Source: Hyphomicrobiales bacterium
GTDB lineage: Bacteria; Pseudomonadota; Alphaproteobacteria; Rhizobiales; Aestuariivirgaceae
DNA length: 64,000 nt
Reading direction: 5' to 3'
Assembly (NCBI GenBank): GCA_025363755.1
Contig: JANYLQ010000029.1
Location: 62,001 to 126,000, forward strand
Positions 33,224 to 42,358 of this stretch are shown here, in pieces. A program made the translations under genes and the position numbers. The notes under the pieces were generated by a model, which worked only from the letters and a program-made list of their open reading frames with translations, ran no database searches and had not been told where the DNA came from. Position 1 is the stretch's first letter; each line of letters starts with the position of its first letter.

Positions 33224-35220
33224 GCAGGATTAACCGCTGCAGCAACAACGCGATTTGCAGGCCGACGTTTGTTCAGCTTCGGAACGCCAACACGCAAGCG
33301 CCGATCTGAGAGTGACACAAAGCCACCCAGCGCCATCGTAAACCCACCAATCCAAAGCCAAGGTGCCAGAGGATGATAGTACATGCGCACCGTCCAACCG
33401 CCGCTATTGTCGGCCTCACCCAATGCAATATAAATGTTGGAAATAAGGTTAGTGCGAATGCCAGTTTGGTTGGTTTGTACTTTTTGCAATGGATAGAAGC
33501 GGCGTTCGGCCGTCATCACAGTTAGAGGGCGCTCGTTATAATTGATCTGGAACGTCCCGCGCTCGGCATCATAATTAGGGCCAGCCAATTGGGCCATGTC
33601 TTTCAAGGTAATTTTGTAACCGCCCACTTCAGCCGTTTGCCCTAGCTTCATTGAAAGGATGTTTTCCTGTTGCCAAGATGTAACGCCGGTAATGGCTCCC
33701 ACCACAAACCCTAATCCCATATGTGCTGACAGCAAGCCATAGTAAGCTCGCGGCGTGGATTTCATCAAATCCAATGATTGACCGAACGGCACTTGTCCCA
33801 GCTTCACGCGCCTGACCATCACCCACACGGAGCCCGCGATGATCCAAGCTGAAATGCCGAGTCCCAGTGCAGTTGTAATCTGGTTACCCAATGTCATCAC
33901 GATAACTCCAATGACAGCCAATATGGCGAGAAGTATCGGCCATGAAAGCTTGGCCATGATCGGTTTCAAATCATCACGCTTCCATTTTAGAAACGGCCCG
34001 ATCACCATTGACAATAACAGTGGTATAAACAGAGGAATAAAGGTTCGATTATAAAACGGTGGTCCGATTGAAATTTTATCTTTGCCGATGAGATCAATAA
34101 ACAGCGGATAGAAAGTGCCGATGAAAACTGTCGCAGCGGCGACCACTAACAATACGTTATTGAGCAGCAAACTGCTTTCGCGGCTCACAGCCGCAAATGG
34201 TGCACCGCCTTTGACCACTGGAATGCGCAATGCATAAAGCGCAAGCGCGCCGCCTGTTGCAGCAACGATAATCATCAAAATAAAAAATCCACGTGCTGGG
34301 TCTTCGGCAAAACTATGCACACTGGTCAGCACGCCCGAGCGCACGACGAAGGTGCCAATCAAACTGAGAGAGAAAGTGAGAATAGCCAACAATATTGTCC
34401 AACCGACAAGTGCCTGGCGGCGCTCGACCACCAAAGCTGAATGCAGCAACGCCGTTCCAGCAAGCCAAGGCATGAAGGACACGTTTTCAACCGGGTCCCA
34501 GAACCACCAACCGCCCCAGCCCAAAATATAATAGGCCCAGAAACTGCCCAGTGTGATACCCATGGTGAGGAAGCACCATGCCAGCAATACCCATGGCCTG
34601 ACCCAGCGCGCCCATGCTGCATCAACTTTACCTTCGATCAAAGCCGCAACAGCAAAAGAAAAAGCCACGGAGAAGCCAACATAGCCGACATAGAGACATG
34701 GCGGATGGATGGCGAGGCCCGGATCTTGCAAGATAGGATTCATGCCATTGCCATCAGCAGGCGGATTGGCCAAACGGATAAATGGGTTCGAGGTAAAAAT
34801 AACAAAGGCGAGAAAAGCGCTCGCAATCATGCCTTGAATAGCAAGCACACGGGCTTTTAAAGAGTCTGGCAAATTGTTGCCAAAAATTGCAATGGCTGCA
34901 GCAAAGAGTACCAAAATCAAAACCCACAGCATCATCGAGCCTTCATGATTGGCCCAAACCCCGGTGATTTTATAAATGAGCGGTTTGGCAATTTGCGAAT
35001 TTGCCGCAACCAATAAAACCGAAAAATCGGAAATCACAAAACTATAGGCCAAACACGCAAAAGAAATGGCGACGAGAAGAAACGAGCAAACGCCCGCAAA
35101 GCTGCCAAGCGCCATCAATCCGCGATCAGAGCGCTGCGCACCATAAAGCGGCAGAGTGGCCTGTACGATGCTTGTCATCAAAGCCAGTAACAAAGCAAAA
35201 TGGCCCAATTCTGCAATCAT
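33220..35220 (-). CDS. ccmF: Haem lyase subunit CcmF
   Basis: 666 residues, many membrane helices, with the WWD domain GWGGWWFWDPVENVSFMPWL and the conserved flanking His regions. CcmF attaches haem from CcmE to apocytochrome c. Normal length. In most alphaproteobacterial ccm operons ccmE lies directly upstream and ccmG nearby; here the upstream neighbour is an MFS gene, so those genes must lie elsewhere. Confidence 0.95.
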   Translation of the reverse strand: MIAELGHFALLLALMTSIVQATLPLYGAQRSDRGLMALGSFAGVCSFLLVAISFACLAYSFVISDFSVLLVAANSQIAKPLIYKITGVWANHEGSMMLWVLILVLFAAAIAIFGNNLPDSLKARVLAIQGMIASAFLAFVIFTSNPFIRLANPPADGNGMNPILQDPGLAIHPPCLYVGYVGFSVAFSFAVAALIEGKVDAAWARWVRPWVLLAWCFLTMGITLGSFWAYYILGWGGWWFWDPVENVSFMPWLAGTALLHSALVVERRQALVGWTILLAILTFSLSLIGTFVVRSGVLTSVHSFAEDPARGFFILMIIVAATGGALALYALRIPVVKGGAPFAAVSRESSLLLNNVLLVVAAATVFIGTFYPLFIDLIGKDKISIGPPFYNRTFIPLFIPLLLSMVIGPFLKWKRDDLKPIMAKLSWPILLAILAVIGVIVMTLGNQITTALGLGISAWIIAGSVWVMVRRVKLGQVPFGQSLDLMKSTPRAYYGLLSAHMGLGFVVGAITGVTSWQQENILSMKLGQTAEVGGYKITLKDMAQLAGPNYDAERGTFQINYNERPLTVMTAERRFYPLQKVQTNQTGIRTNLISNIYIALGEADNSGGWTVRMYYHPLAPWLWIGGFTMALGGFVSLSDRRLRVGVPKLNKRRPANRVVAAAVNPA

Positions 35221-35292
35221 CTAAAAGTATTCCTTCGATTCTGCGTGCTTCTGATGATACGCACCGGAATTAAGTGTCGATCTTAAGGCGCG

Positions 35293-36450
35293 TCATTTTA
35301 GAGCATGTTTTCCGAGGGAGCCAGACGTCAACAAACTTAATATAACCAACGGAATTCCAACCCCGTAAGCCGAGCGTATGCCCCAATGTTCGGCCACAAA
35401 GCCCAATAGCGGCGGCCCCAGCAAAAACATCGTAAAAGCAAGCTGCACCAATGCTGCGACGTTAATTGCCGCAGGCCGATCAGTGCGTTGTGCTGCGGCA
35501 GATATGGCCAATGGAAATATGGCGCTTGTTCCCACGCCCATCAAAGCAAAGCCAAACAGAGACATAATTGGCGAAATCGAAAAATAAGTAATGAGGCTTC
35601 CAAACAAAGCAATTAAAAGTAAACAGCGCGCAAACGTAACTGGCGAATATTTTTCAACAAAAGTGTCAGCAAAAAATCGCGAACTCGCTTGGCTTATTGC
35701 AAAAGCTGCAACAGCAATTCCGGCAAGGAACGGCCCTGCTGCAAAACTATCACGCATGTAAATGGCCGACCAATCCATACTCGCACCTTCAAGAAGCATT
35801 GCGCTGGCGCTGACCCCAAAGAGCAAAATAATTGCCAGGCTGGGCAAAGTAAATCGCGGTGCCGTTTCAACGGTTTCATCTATTCGTTTGGTGGCAGGCA
35901 CAAAATTTGCCAAGGCCACCCAGACCCCGACAATTGAAAGCGGAAACACAAGCCCTAAATGTAATTGCGGCGAGAACCCTAATGATGCCATCCACGCGCC
36001 AAAAAACCCGGCTGAGAAAAAGCCCATGCTCCAAAAAGCATGGCATCTGTTCATAATGCGGTAGCCCAGAGTATTTTCGGTGCGATCAGCTTCAACATTA
36101 ACAATAATCTCAACACAGCCGATGACGAAACCAACGGGATACAACAAAACGAACAAAACCAGTGGTGAAGGCGCATGAACAGCGATCGCCAAAAATAACG
36201 CAATGAGGGGAATGCCACCCATAAGCACCATGCGGTGGCCAATGCGTTCCAGCATTGGAGCTGCCAAAGTAATCGAGGTCAATGTGCCAAGCGGCGTGCC
36301 GATCAATCCCAGTCCTAAAGCGGCCTTATCAACACCCATGGCCAATTGCACATCACCAATCCGTGGGAAAATGTTGCCCATTGCGAACGCATAAATTGCA
36401 AAGGCGGCAAAGACTTGGTGCGAAGGGGAAAACGGATAGGACGGGCGCAT
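35293..36450 (-). CDS. MFS transporter (YbjJ-like)
   Basis: 385 residues, twelve predicted helices. N-terminal half has AMGNIFPRIGDVQLAMGVDK and GTPLGTLTSITLAAPMLERIGHR, of the YbjJ/sugar-efflux-like MFS group. Later segments such as YPVGFVIGCVEIIVNVEADR are typical of the same group. Substrate unknown. A single gene between ccmF and the second MFS gene, with short gaps on both sides. Confidence 0.85.
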   Translation of the reverse strand: MRPSYPFSPSHQVFAAFAIYAFAMGNIFPRIGDVQLAMGVDKAALGLGLIGTPLGTLTSITLAAPMLERIGHRMVLMGGIPLIALFLAIAVHAPSPLVLFVLLYPVGFVIGCVEIIVNVEADRTENTLGYRIMNRCHAFWSMGFFSAGFFGAWMASLGFSPQLHLGLVFPLSIVGVWVALANFVPATKRIDETVETAPRFTLPSLAIILLFGVSASAMLLEGASMDWSAIYMRDSFAAGPFLAGIAVAAFAISQASSRFFADTFVEKYSPVTFARCLLLIALFGSLITYFSISPIMSLFGFALMGVGTSAIFPLAISAAAQRTDRPAAINVAALVQLAFTMFLLGPPLLGFVAEHWGIRSAYGVGIPLVILSLLTSGSLGKHALK

Positions 36451-36511
36451 TGAGAGCTTTCTAAAAAAGGCTAAATTATGCTTACCCGTTTACAGATACT
36501 GCGCAAAAATT

Positions 36512-37687
36512 CTAAGACTTTATTTTTTGCGTTAAAATGACCGCCAGAAGCGCGGCCAATCCCAATGCCACTGCTGTGCCTTGCCAGCCATATTGCATGT
36601 TGATCTGGCCCAGTACCACTGCGCCCAACAGGCCACCGAGATAGTAGCTGGTTAAATATAGCCCGTTGGCCTGAGCGCGGTCATTTGTGACTGATTTTGA
36701 GAGAAAGCCAGTTGCTGCCGCTTGGGCGAAGAAAATGGCCATACCAATAATTGAAAGGCCCAACAGGATAATCCAAACTGAACCACTCAGGGTGAGTAAC
36801 AGACCGCCAAGGACAGTAGCAAGTGAAACCTGCAAGGCGAGTTTTGGCCCATATTTTTTGACCTGGTTTGCGGCCAGCGGCGTGGTGATGATCGCTGGCA
36901 CGAAAATGAGATAGACGAGGCCCAGAGACATCGGCGCGATGCCGATGTCTTTGACCAAATACAGATTCACATAGGTGAACACGCCCACAAAAATAAAAAG
37001 GATCAAAAAGCCGATGCCGAATGTGGCGCGCAGCGATGGTACTGCAAAATGTCTGCGCCAAGCGGCAAGTGGAGACCCGCCGCGCTTGGGGGGTGAGACA
37101 TCACGCGGGCCAATCATCACATAGGCAAACACAGCACCCGCAATGTTCAACGCTGCAAAAAACAGGAAAGTGCCCGAGAGGCCAGTGGCACCCGCCATTG
37201 TCACAGCCGCCAAGCGGCCAAAAAGATTGGAGGCAACATTGCCTGTGATATAAGCTGCTAAAGCTCCGCCAATGGCCATGACTTCGCATTGCTCCGACAA
37301 AAAAGTCATAGTGAGGGTGAATGCCGCCGCCATCAATGTGCCTTGAACAACCCGAAGCGCCATGAAGGCCCAGATACTTTCGGTTAAGCACAAAGCTGCG
37401 GTTGGGATAGCGAGCAGCGCAAGACAAACCCAGATGCCGCGTTTGCGGTCGATACGGTCTGCAAGCCATGCCACAGTAATGCCTGATAGTGCCATGCCTA
37501 ATGTTGCAGCGTTCACAGCCACACCCGCGAGGCCCGCATTTGCTTTATAAGCGACAATAATTTGCGGCAGCAGAGCTTGGGCGCCAAACAAGTCGATCAA
37601 AGTTAAAAAACTGATGATCGAAATAATTGTTGAGCGGCGAATAACGTCGCGCGGTCGATCGCCTCTCAGTGCGCCGTGGAAAACCAT
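36512..37687 (-). CDS. MFS transporter (YnfM-like)
   Basis: 391 residues, twelve helices, with an MFS loop motif near WLADRIDRKRGIWV and VVQGTLMAAAFTLTMTF. Resembles YnfM-type drug or metabolite exporters by overall pattern; substrate unknown. The ATG directly follows the stop of the upstream 3-hydroxybutyrate dehydrogenase gene (TAAATG), so the two are co-transcribed. Confidence 0.85.
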   Translation of the reverse strand: MVFHGALRGDRPRDVIRRSTIISIISFLTLIDLFGAQALLPQIIVAYKANAGLAGVAVNAATLGMALSGITVAWLADRIDRKRGIWVCLALLAIPTAALCLTESIWAFMALRVVQGTLMAAAFTLTMTFLSEQCEVMAIGGALAAYITGNVASNLFGRLAAVTMAGATGLSGTFLFFAALNIAGAVFAYVMIGPRDVSPPKRGGSPLAAWRRHFAVPSLRATFGIGFLILFIFVGVFTYVNLYLVKDIGIAPMSLGLVYLIFVPAIITTPLAANQVKKYGPKLALQVSLATVLGGLLLTLSGSVWIILLGLSIIGMAIFFAQAAATGFLSKSVTNDRAQANGLYLTSYYLGGLLGAVVLGQINMQYGWQGTAVALGLAALLAVILTQKIKS

Positions 37688-38473
37688 TTAGGCCGCCGTC
37701 CAGCCGCCATCGACAGGTAGTGATACGCCCGTAATATTTTCAGCCGCATCCGAGCATAGGAACAATGCCACACCTGATAGCTGTTCAACTGTCACAAACT
37801 TCTTAGTCCATTGCGCGGCAAGTAATACATCGCGCTTTACTTGTTCTTCCGTAATCCCCCGTGCCGCAGCAGTTTCTGGAATTTGTTTTTCCACCAATGG
37901 GGTGAGCACATAGCCGGGGCAAATGGCATTTACTGTAACGCCATTCTGGGCCGTTTCCAGCGCCACAGTTTTTGTAAATCCGGTGATGCCGTGCTTTGCC
38001 GTCACATAGGCCGACTTGAAAGGTGAAGCGACGAGGCCGTGCGCCGAAGAAATATTGATGATGCGGCCCCAGCCGCGCTTCTTCATGCCGGGCAATGCGG
38101 CGCGCGTGGTGTGAAAAGCCGAATTCATGTTGATAGCGATGATCAAATCCCAACGTTCTGGCGGAAACGTTTCAACAGGCTCAACCGTTTGGATGCCAGC
38201 GTTGTTGACGACGATATCAACCGAACCAAAACGTGCTTCGGCAGCATGAATCATGGCCACAATCTGGTCGGGCTTAGACATATCGGCCGGGTCATATGCC
38301 ACTTGCCCTTTGCCCAACGCCTCGAGCGCTGCAATCTCATGTTCGATTTCCGCTGTACTGCCAAACCCGTTGATCACCACATTGGCATTGGCGCTGGCCA
38401 TGCCACGCGCGATTCCTAAACCAATGCCAGATGTTGAACCGGTAATGACAACAGTCTTGCCAAACAAATCCAT
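37688..38473 (-). CDS. bdhA: D-3-hydroxybutyrate dehydrogenase
   Basis: 261-residue SDR: NAD motif VVITGSTSGIGLGIA, VNNAGIQTVEPVE, catalytic Ser and YVTAKHGITG (Tyr, Lys), and the C-terminal TKKFVTVEQLSGVALFLCSD plus VDGGWTAA typical of 3-hydroxybutyrate dehydrogenases. It oxidises 3-hydroxybutyrate to acetoacetate, a step in polyhydroxybutyrate breakdown. The ATG at 38473 has GGAGG seven bases upstream. It follows the patatin-like gene, as in many PHB-using alphaproteobacteria. Confidence 0.9.
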   Translation of the reverse strand: MDLFGKTVVITGSTSGIGLGIARGMASANANVVINGFGSTAEIEHEIAALEALGKGQVAYDPADMSKPDQIVAMIHAAEARFGSVDIVVNNAGIQTVEPVETFPPERWDLIIAINMNSAFHTTRAALPGMKKRGWGRIINISSAHGLVASPFKSAYVTAKHGITGFTKTVALETAQNGVTVNAICPGYVLTPLVEKQIPETAAARGITEEQVKRDVLLAAQWTKKFVTVEQLSGVALFLCSDAAENITGVSLPVDGGWTAA

Positions 38474-38506
38474 ATCGAAACCTCCATCATTCAATGCCGG
38501 AAACGC

Positions 38507-39643
38507 TTAACCGGCCGAAGCGTTTTCCATCAACTTGCCACCGCATGCATCGTGCAAGATAAAGCCCTCGGTGGCCTCAACCGGCGCGCGCCATGGTGCC
38601 TTTTCAAGTGTTTCAAGCGTGTGACGATAGCCCGCTTCCCACCGTTGCTTGATACCGTCAGGGCTGAAATCAGCATCCTTCAGATGATCTTCGTTAGGCA
38701 GCGTGGGGGCTAGCAGTCGCACCACATGCATCCGCGTGATACAGCCATAAGCGGTGAGCTCTTTCACAGCGGCAGTTTTGCGCACATCTTCCGGAATCAG
38801 TTTGCCCAATTCGGCAATCACATGGCGCATGCGGTGGAGTTGACGTTGACGCTTGATTTGCGACGTCGCGCGGCTTGAATACTGCACGTCTTTTTGGCGG
38901 TTCATCACCTGCCACATGGTTTCCGGCTCGTCACCTTCTGGGTTCCAGATGTGAACCGCAAACACTAACGCGTTGCGCCGTGGATTATCGTCAAATACAA
39001 TTTCAGCAGGCGTGTTCGATAAAATGCCACCGTCCCAGTAGAGCTCGCCATCAATGCGCACGGCTGGAAAAGCGGGTGGCAAAGCACCTGATGCCATTAC
39101 ATGCTCAACTGCCAACGGCATATCGCGGCTGTCGAAGTAACGCATTTCGCTTTTACGCACCGATGATGCACCGACGGTCAGCCGTGTTTGCCCTTTTGAA
39201 AGAACATCAAAATCAATAAGTTCGTTAAGTGTTTCACGCAGCGGATCAACCGAATAATAGCCAGCATTTTCCGCACCCAGTGGCACATGCGGCCCGAGAA
39301 AAGCCGACAGGTTTGGGCGGAAGAAAGACGGTAAGCCCATGCCGATTGTGTGCATGTTGCGGGCCATATTGCCGAGCCATTGCGATGGCACGCCAAAAAT
39401 ATCTTTCTGTTCAACACGGCTCCAAAATTCACGAAGACGGTCAAGGCGATTTTCCACTTTATTACCAGCCAAAATAGCGGCATTAATTGCACCAATTGAT
39501 GTGCCTATGATCCAATCAGGATCAACACCTGCCTCATGGAGGGCCTGATACACGCCGCCTTGATAGGCCCCAAGTGCCCCGCCGCCCTGCAAAACCAAAA
39601 CGGTCTGACCTAACGCTTTAATCTCAGTTTTCAACGCACTCAC
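38507..39643 (-). CDS. Patatin-like phospholipase family protein (DUF3734 type)
   Basis: 378 residues. Oxyanion motif LQGGGALGAYQGG, nucleophile elbow GTSIGAINA and catalytic Asp in YWDGGILSNTP. C-terminal region with RHVIAELGKL and YRHTLETLEKAPW belongs to the DUF3734 extension. Such proteins next to bdhA are often thought to act in lipid or PHB turnover; this is inference. The GTG start at 39643 has GGAG seven bases upstream. Confidence 0.9.
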   Translation of the reverse strand: MSALKTEIKALGQTVLVLQGGGALGAYQGGVYQALHEAGVDPDWIIGTSIGAINAAILAGNKVENRLDRLREFWSRVEQKDIFGVPSQWLGNMARNMHTIGMGLPSFFRPNLSAFLGPHVPLGAENAGYYSVDPLRETLNELIDFDVLSKGQTRLTVGASSVRKSEMRYFDSRDMPLAVEHVMASGALPPAFPAVRIDGELYWDGGILSNTPAEIVFDDNPRRNALVFAVHIWNPEGDEPETMWQVMNRQKDVQYSSRATSQIKRQRQLHRMRHVIAELGKLIPEDVRKTAAVKELTAYGCITRMHVVRLLAPTLPNEDHLKDADFSPDGIKQRWEAGYRHTLETLEKAPWRAPVEATEGFILHDACGGKLMENASAG

Positions 39644-39652
39644 TTCAGTCTC

Positions 39653-40183
39653 CTATTCGCTGCAATCGGCAACTTTCTTACAGTCGGCAATCGATGACAT
39701 GATTGACATCACCACCTCGGTCGCTTTGGCAAATTGTTCATCGCGATTGGTGATGCCGTAGCGCTTTGCCACCCATTTCCAATCTTGATAAACCGCCCAC
39801 ACTTTTCCGTCCTTCTCTTTCTTGATCAAAACGCGAACTGGCCAATCCATGCCGCTATCTGCTTTTGCAGTGAGGAACAGAATGCCGAGCGGCGGATTGC
39901 CAAACATCACCATTGTTGAAGGCGGCAATTCAATGCCAGCACCCTTAGCCAGTTTGGCTTGATCGATGGTCGTGAAGAACATAATGCCCTTCTTTTCGAC
40001 ATCGGCCTTGATGCGCTTGGCGGTTTCTTCAACTGAATAAGCGCTGCGCGTGTGAATCAATCCATCACCTGTTAAGCTTACAGTCTCAGCCATGCCAAAA
40101 GTTGGCATAGCAAAACTAAACACCACAGTGAGTAACGCCGATTTTAATAGCGTCAGCCTATTCAAATATGTTGCCTTGTGCAT
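39653..40183 (-). CDS. Secreted DUF302 domain protein
   Basis: 176 residues with a signal peptide (cleavage near residue 32, FGMAE) and a DUF302 domain: YSVEETAKRIKADVEKKGIM, FTTIDQAKLAKGAG, TMVMFGNPPLG and a KKEKDGKVWAVYQDW region. Two cysteines near the C-terminus (ADCKKVADCSE) may form a disulphide. The domain's biochemical function is unknown. AAAGG stands before the ATG. The 183-base gap upstream, to the cupin gene, holds nothing else recognised. Confidence 0.85.
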   Translation of the reverse strand: MHKATYLNRLTLLKSALLTVVFSFAMPTFGMAETVSLTGDGLIHTRSAYSVEETAKRIKADVEKKGIMFFTTIDQAKLAKGAGIELPPSTMVMFGNPPLGILFLTAKADSGMDWPVRVLIKKEKDGKVWAVYQDWKWVAKRYGITNRDEQFAKATEVVMSIMSSIADCKKVADCSE

Positions 40184-40366
40184 GTCATCACCTTTGATCG
40201 AATTTTTGTTTCAGCTTCATGTCGCACGCAGTAACAACACATTTGATCTCGTGAGGACTAAGGCCAGAAGCTTGCGCGCGAAGCAAATCACCAATTTAGA
40301 TTTTCTGGAACGTTTCCGTGAACTCACCGCACGATGCGGCGCGGCGAGCGTGAACGGATTTGTAAA

Positions 40367-40843
40367 TTACATCATGTCGTGAGTTTCAATCATTGCTGGC
40401 GGTAGCAAATCGGAGGACAGAATGATTGTTGGCTTGGTTGAATCGTTGCGCCACCAATGGGAAAGATCAGCACCGAACTCAGCAGTCACATCACCTACCT
40501 TGTGCAGCAATGGAACTTTGCAAGTTGTGCGATACTCGGTAATTTCGCCCTCAAGAATGTAAATGTTCGCGGCGCGAATATCATGTTTATGCAATGGAAC
40601 AATGCCACCCGGCTGTACAACAAGTTTGCGCACTGGCAACATAAAGCCTTTAAAAGCCTTGCCCTTGGATGAGAGATCAACGCTGGAGATCACATCATCG
40701 GTCACATCTTTTGCCTTGGTTTCACCTGGCAAAAAGGCCCCCTTAGTCACTTGGTCTTTCGGGCAATCAGCGGAAAAAACATGCGTAGATGCTGAAACTA
40801 ACAGCGCCACTGCAATTGTAGCTTTCAATGCAAATTTATTCAT
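40367..40843 (-). CDS. Periplasmic cupin domain protein
   Basis: 158 residues with a signal peptide (to about residue 25, THVFSA) and a single cupin barrel: VVQPGGIVPLHKHDIRAANI carries the first metal-binding HxH pair, followed by YILEGEITEY and a later ADLSHWWRN region with the second His. It may bind a metal or small ligand; no specific role is known. AAGGAAG lies upstream of the ATG. Confidence 0.8.
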   Translation of the reverse strand: MNKFALKATIAVALLVSASTHVFSADCPKDQVTKGAFLPGETKAKDVTDDVISSVDLSSKGKAFKGFMLPVRKLVVQPGGIVPLHKHDIRAANIYILEGEITEYRTTCKVPLLHKVGDVTAEFGADLSHWWRNDSTKPTIILSSDLLPPAMIETHDMM

Positions 40844-40932
40844 ATCAAACTTCCTTTTGTTAGAAACAATACGATTTAATTTTCGGGGTATCTCAACGCC
40901 TCAAGAGCGAAGAAACATTTCGGTGCCAATTC

Positions 40933-41328
40933 TTATTTGGGCAACGACACATCCATAATCCGCATAACCAGATCCTTGGACCATTCTGCACTGCGTTTGG
41001 CTGTTTCGGTCCAATGGCGCATTGCAGCGTCAGCATATTGCTGCTGCATTTTGGCAAGCGCGTTCATATCGGCTGGCATGCTTGCAGAAGAAACAATTTT
41101 ACTGAACTCTTCTTGAGCAGAACTCGCAGCGGCACTTTGCTGAGCACTCAAATCAACAATCTTGCGACTCACAATTTCGTGGACTTCAGTCGAATAGTTC
41201 ACAGTCTTAACAAACTGTGCGGCAAGATCGTTCAGCGCTTCGGTTTGCAGCTCCATGATTTTGCTTGCTGTGTCGGTCGCCGCTTTGTTCGTGTCTTCAG
41301 GTATGGCTTTGTCGGTTACTTTCGGCAT
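40933..41328 (-). CDS. Phasin family protein
   Basis: 131 residues, largely helical, without signal or membrane segments: AATDTASKIMELQTEALNDL, FVKTVNYSTEVHEIVSRK, SAQEEFSKIVSSASMP, and WTETAKRSAEWSKDLVMRIM are the amphipathic repeats of phasins, which coat polyhydroxyalkanoate granules. The second ATG at 41328 is preferred since AGGA stands eight bases upstream; the first at 41334 is too close. Fits the neighbouring bdhA. Confidence 0.8.
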   Translation of the reverse strand: MPKVTDKAIPEDTNKAATDTASKIMELQTEALNDLAAQFVKTVNYSTEVHEIVSRKIVDLSAQQSAAASSAQEEFSKIVSSASMPADMNALAKMQQQYADAAMRHWTETAKRSAEWSKDLVMRIMDVSLPK

Positions 41329-41461
41329 TCTCATTTTCCTGTCTATCCCAGATGATAATCAGCCACATTCATGGCATTCACTGACGACAGACTATGAGTT
41401 GACAATGCAATGCGGAACAACCTTTTAGTTATCGTTTCGCTCTAGTTCAGGCATGGGGGAT

Positions 41462-42337
41462 TTAAAATTCTATGCCTGAAACGAATTTCGCAGCTGATCG
41501 ATTGGCATCTGAGCAAGCAGTAGAAATGTCCGCCCCATGTGCCAACGCATTCGCCAACACACCAATAAAACAATCACCCGCACCATGTGTCGATTTTACC
41601 AATATTTTATGTGGTTCGATGAAATGCGTGGTCTTGGTTTTGGTCTGGAATACCAGCCCAAGACCGCCCAGCGTGATGATTACATCTTGCCCAGGGCGCG
41701 CGAGCCTGAGCAATGCGTTCAAAGCAGAAATTTTGTCGCTCACAACCATCCCGCTCATCATCTCTGCTTCAACTCTGTTCACGACAAGAACGTCAACCAA
41801 GTCAAGCAAAGTCTCGGAGATCGCCCGTGCCGGTGCAGCATTCAAGACAACTTGCCCACCGCTTATTTTTGCCGCTCGGGCCACGGCAATGTTTACGGCT
41901 TCAGGGATTTCATTTTGCACGATTAAAACATTTGCACCTCCCAGTGCCTGCCAAGCTTCGGCTGCCTTTTCTGGAGACAGCGCCAAATTTGAGCCTGAAA
42001 CGATCACGGCCCCATATTCGCCTGAGCGTTCAACAATTGCCACGCTCATCCCCGTTCCATGATCAGCATCAACGGAAACATGATCAATGTTTATGGAGTT
42101 GACGGCGAGATTTGCGGTGAGGGTTCGGCCAAAATCATCATCACCAACGCAGCCTATCATCGCTGTGCGCGCGCCTGCTTTGGCTGCCATAGCGGCTTGG
42201 TTACCGCCCTTACCACCGCAGATTTTTTTCCAACTGGTGCCAGGAACTGTTTCATCAAGCCGCGGCAGATGTGGCGAGTTAACGACGATATCGAGATGCA
42301 GGCTACCACATACGATAACATTAAATATTGGTGTCAT
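41462..42337 (-). CDS. Ribokinase-like PfkB-family sugar kinase
   Basis: 291 residues. N-terminal VIVCGSLHLDIVV, the glycine motif KICGGKGGNQAAMAAKAGA, ATP region VLVVNRVEAEMMSG and the catalytic Asp motif STHGAGDCFIGVL (Cys replacing the usual Thr/Ser after Asp). It closely resembles ribokinase but the sugar could be another pentose or related compound. It follows the isomerase gene by 21 bases and is last of the three-gene minus-strand set. Confidence 0.88.
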   Translation of the reverse strand: MTPIFNVIVCGSLHLDIVVNSPHLPRLDETVPGTSWKKICGGKGGNQAAMAAKAGARTAMIGCVGDDDFGRTLTANLAVNSINIDHVSVDADHGTGMSVAIVERSGEYGAVIVSGSNLALSPEKAAEAWQALGGANVLIVQNEIPEAVNIAVARAAKISGGQVVLNAAPARAISETLLDLVDVLVVNRVEAEMMSGMVVSDKISALNALLRLARPGQDVIITLGGLGLVFQTKTKTTHFIEPHKILVKSTHGAGDCFIGVLANALAHGADISTACSDANRSAAKFVSGIEF

Positions 42338-42358
42338 GTTCGCCACTTGGCTTGTGCA

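Noticed and set aside
38039-38419. Plus-strand frame of about 126 residues opposite 3-hydroxybutyrate dehydrogenase
   Set aside because: Shadow of a strongly conserved SDR gene; no start context or motif.
40092-40382. Plus-strand frame spanning the gap between the DUF302 and cupin genes
   Set aside because: It overlaps the signal-peptide region of the DUF302 gene and has no ribosome site or family likeness; the gap is better explained as promoter.
41472-42062. Plus-strand open frame of about 196 residues opposite the ribokinase-like gene
   Set aside because: The minus-strand product has complete PfkB motifs; the plus frame has no recognisable domain and follows its reverse-complement codon pattern.
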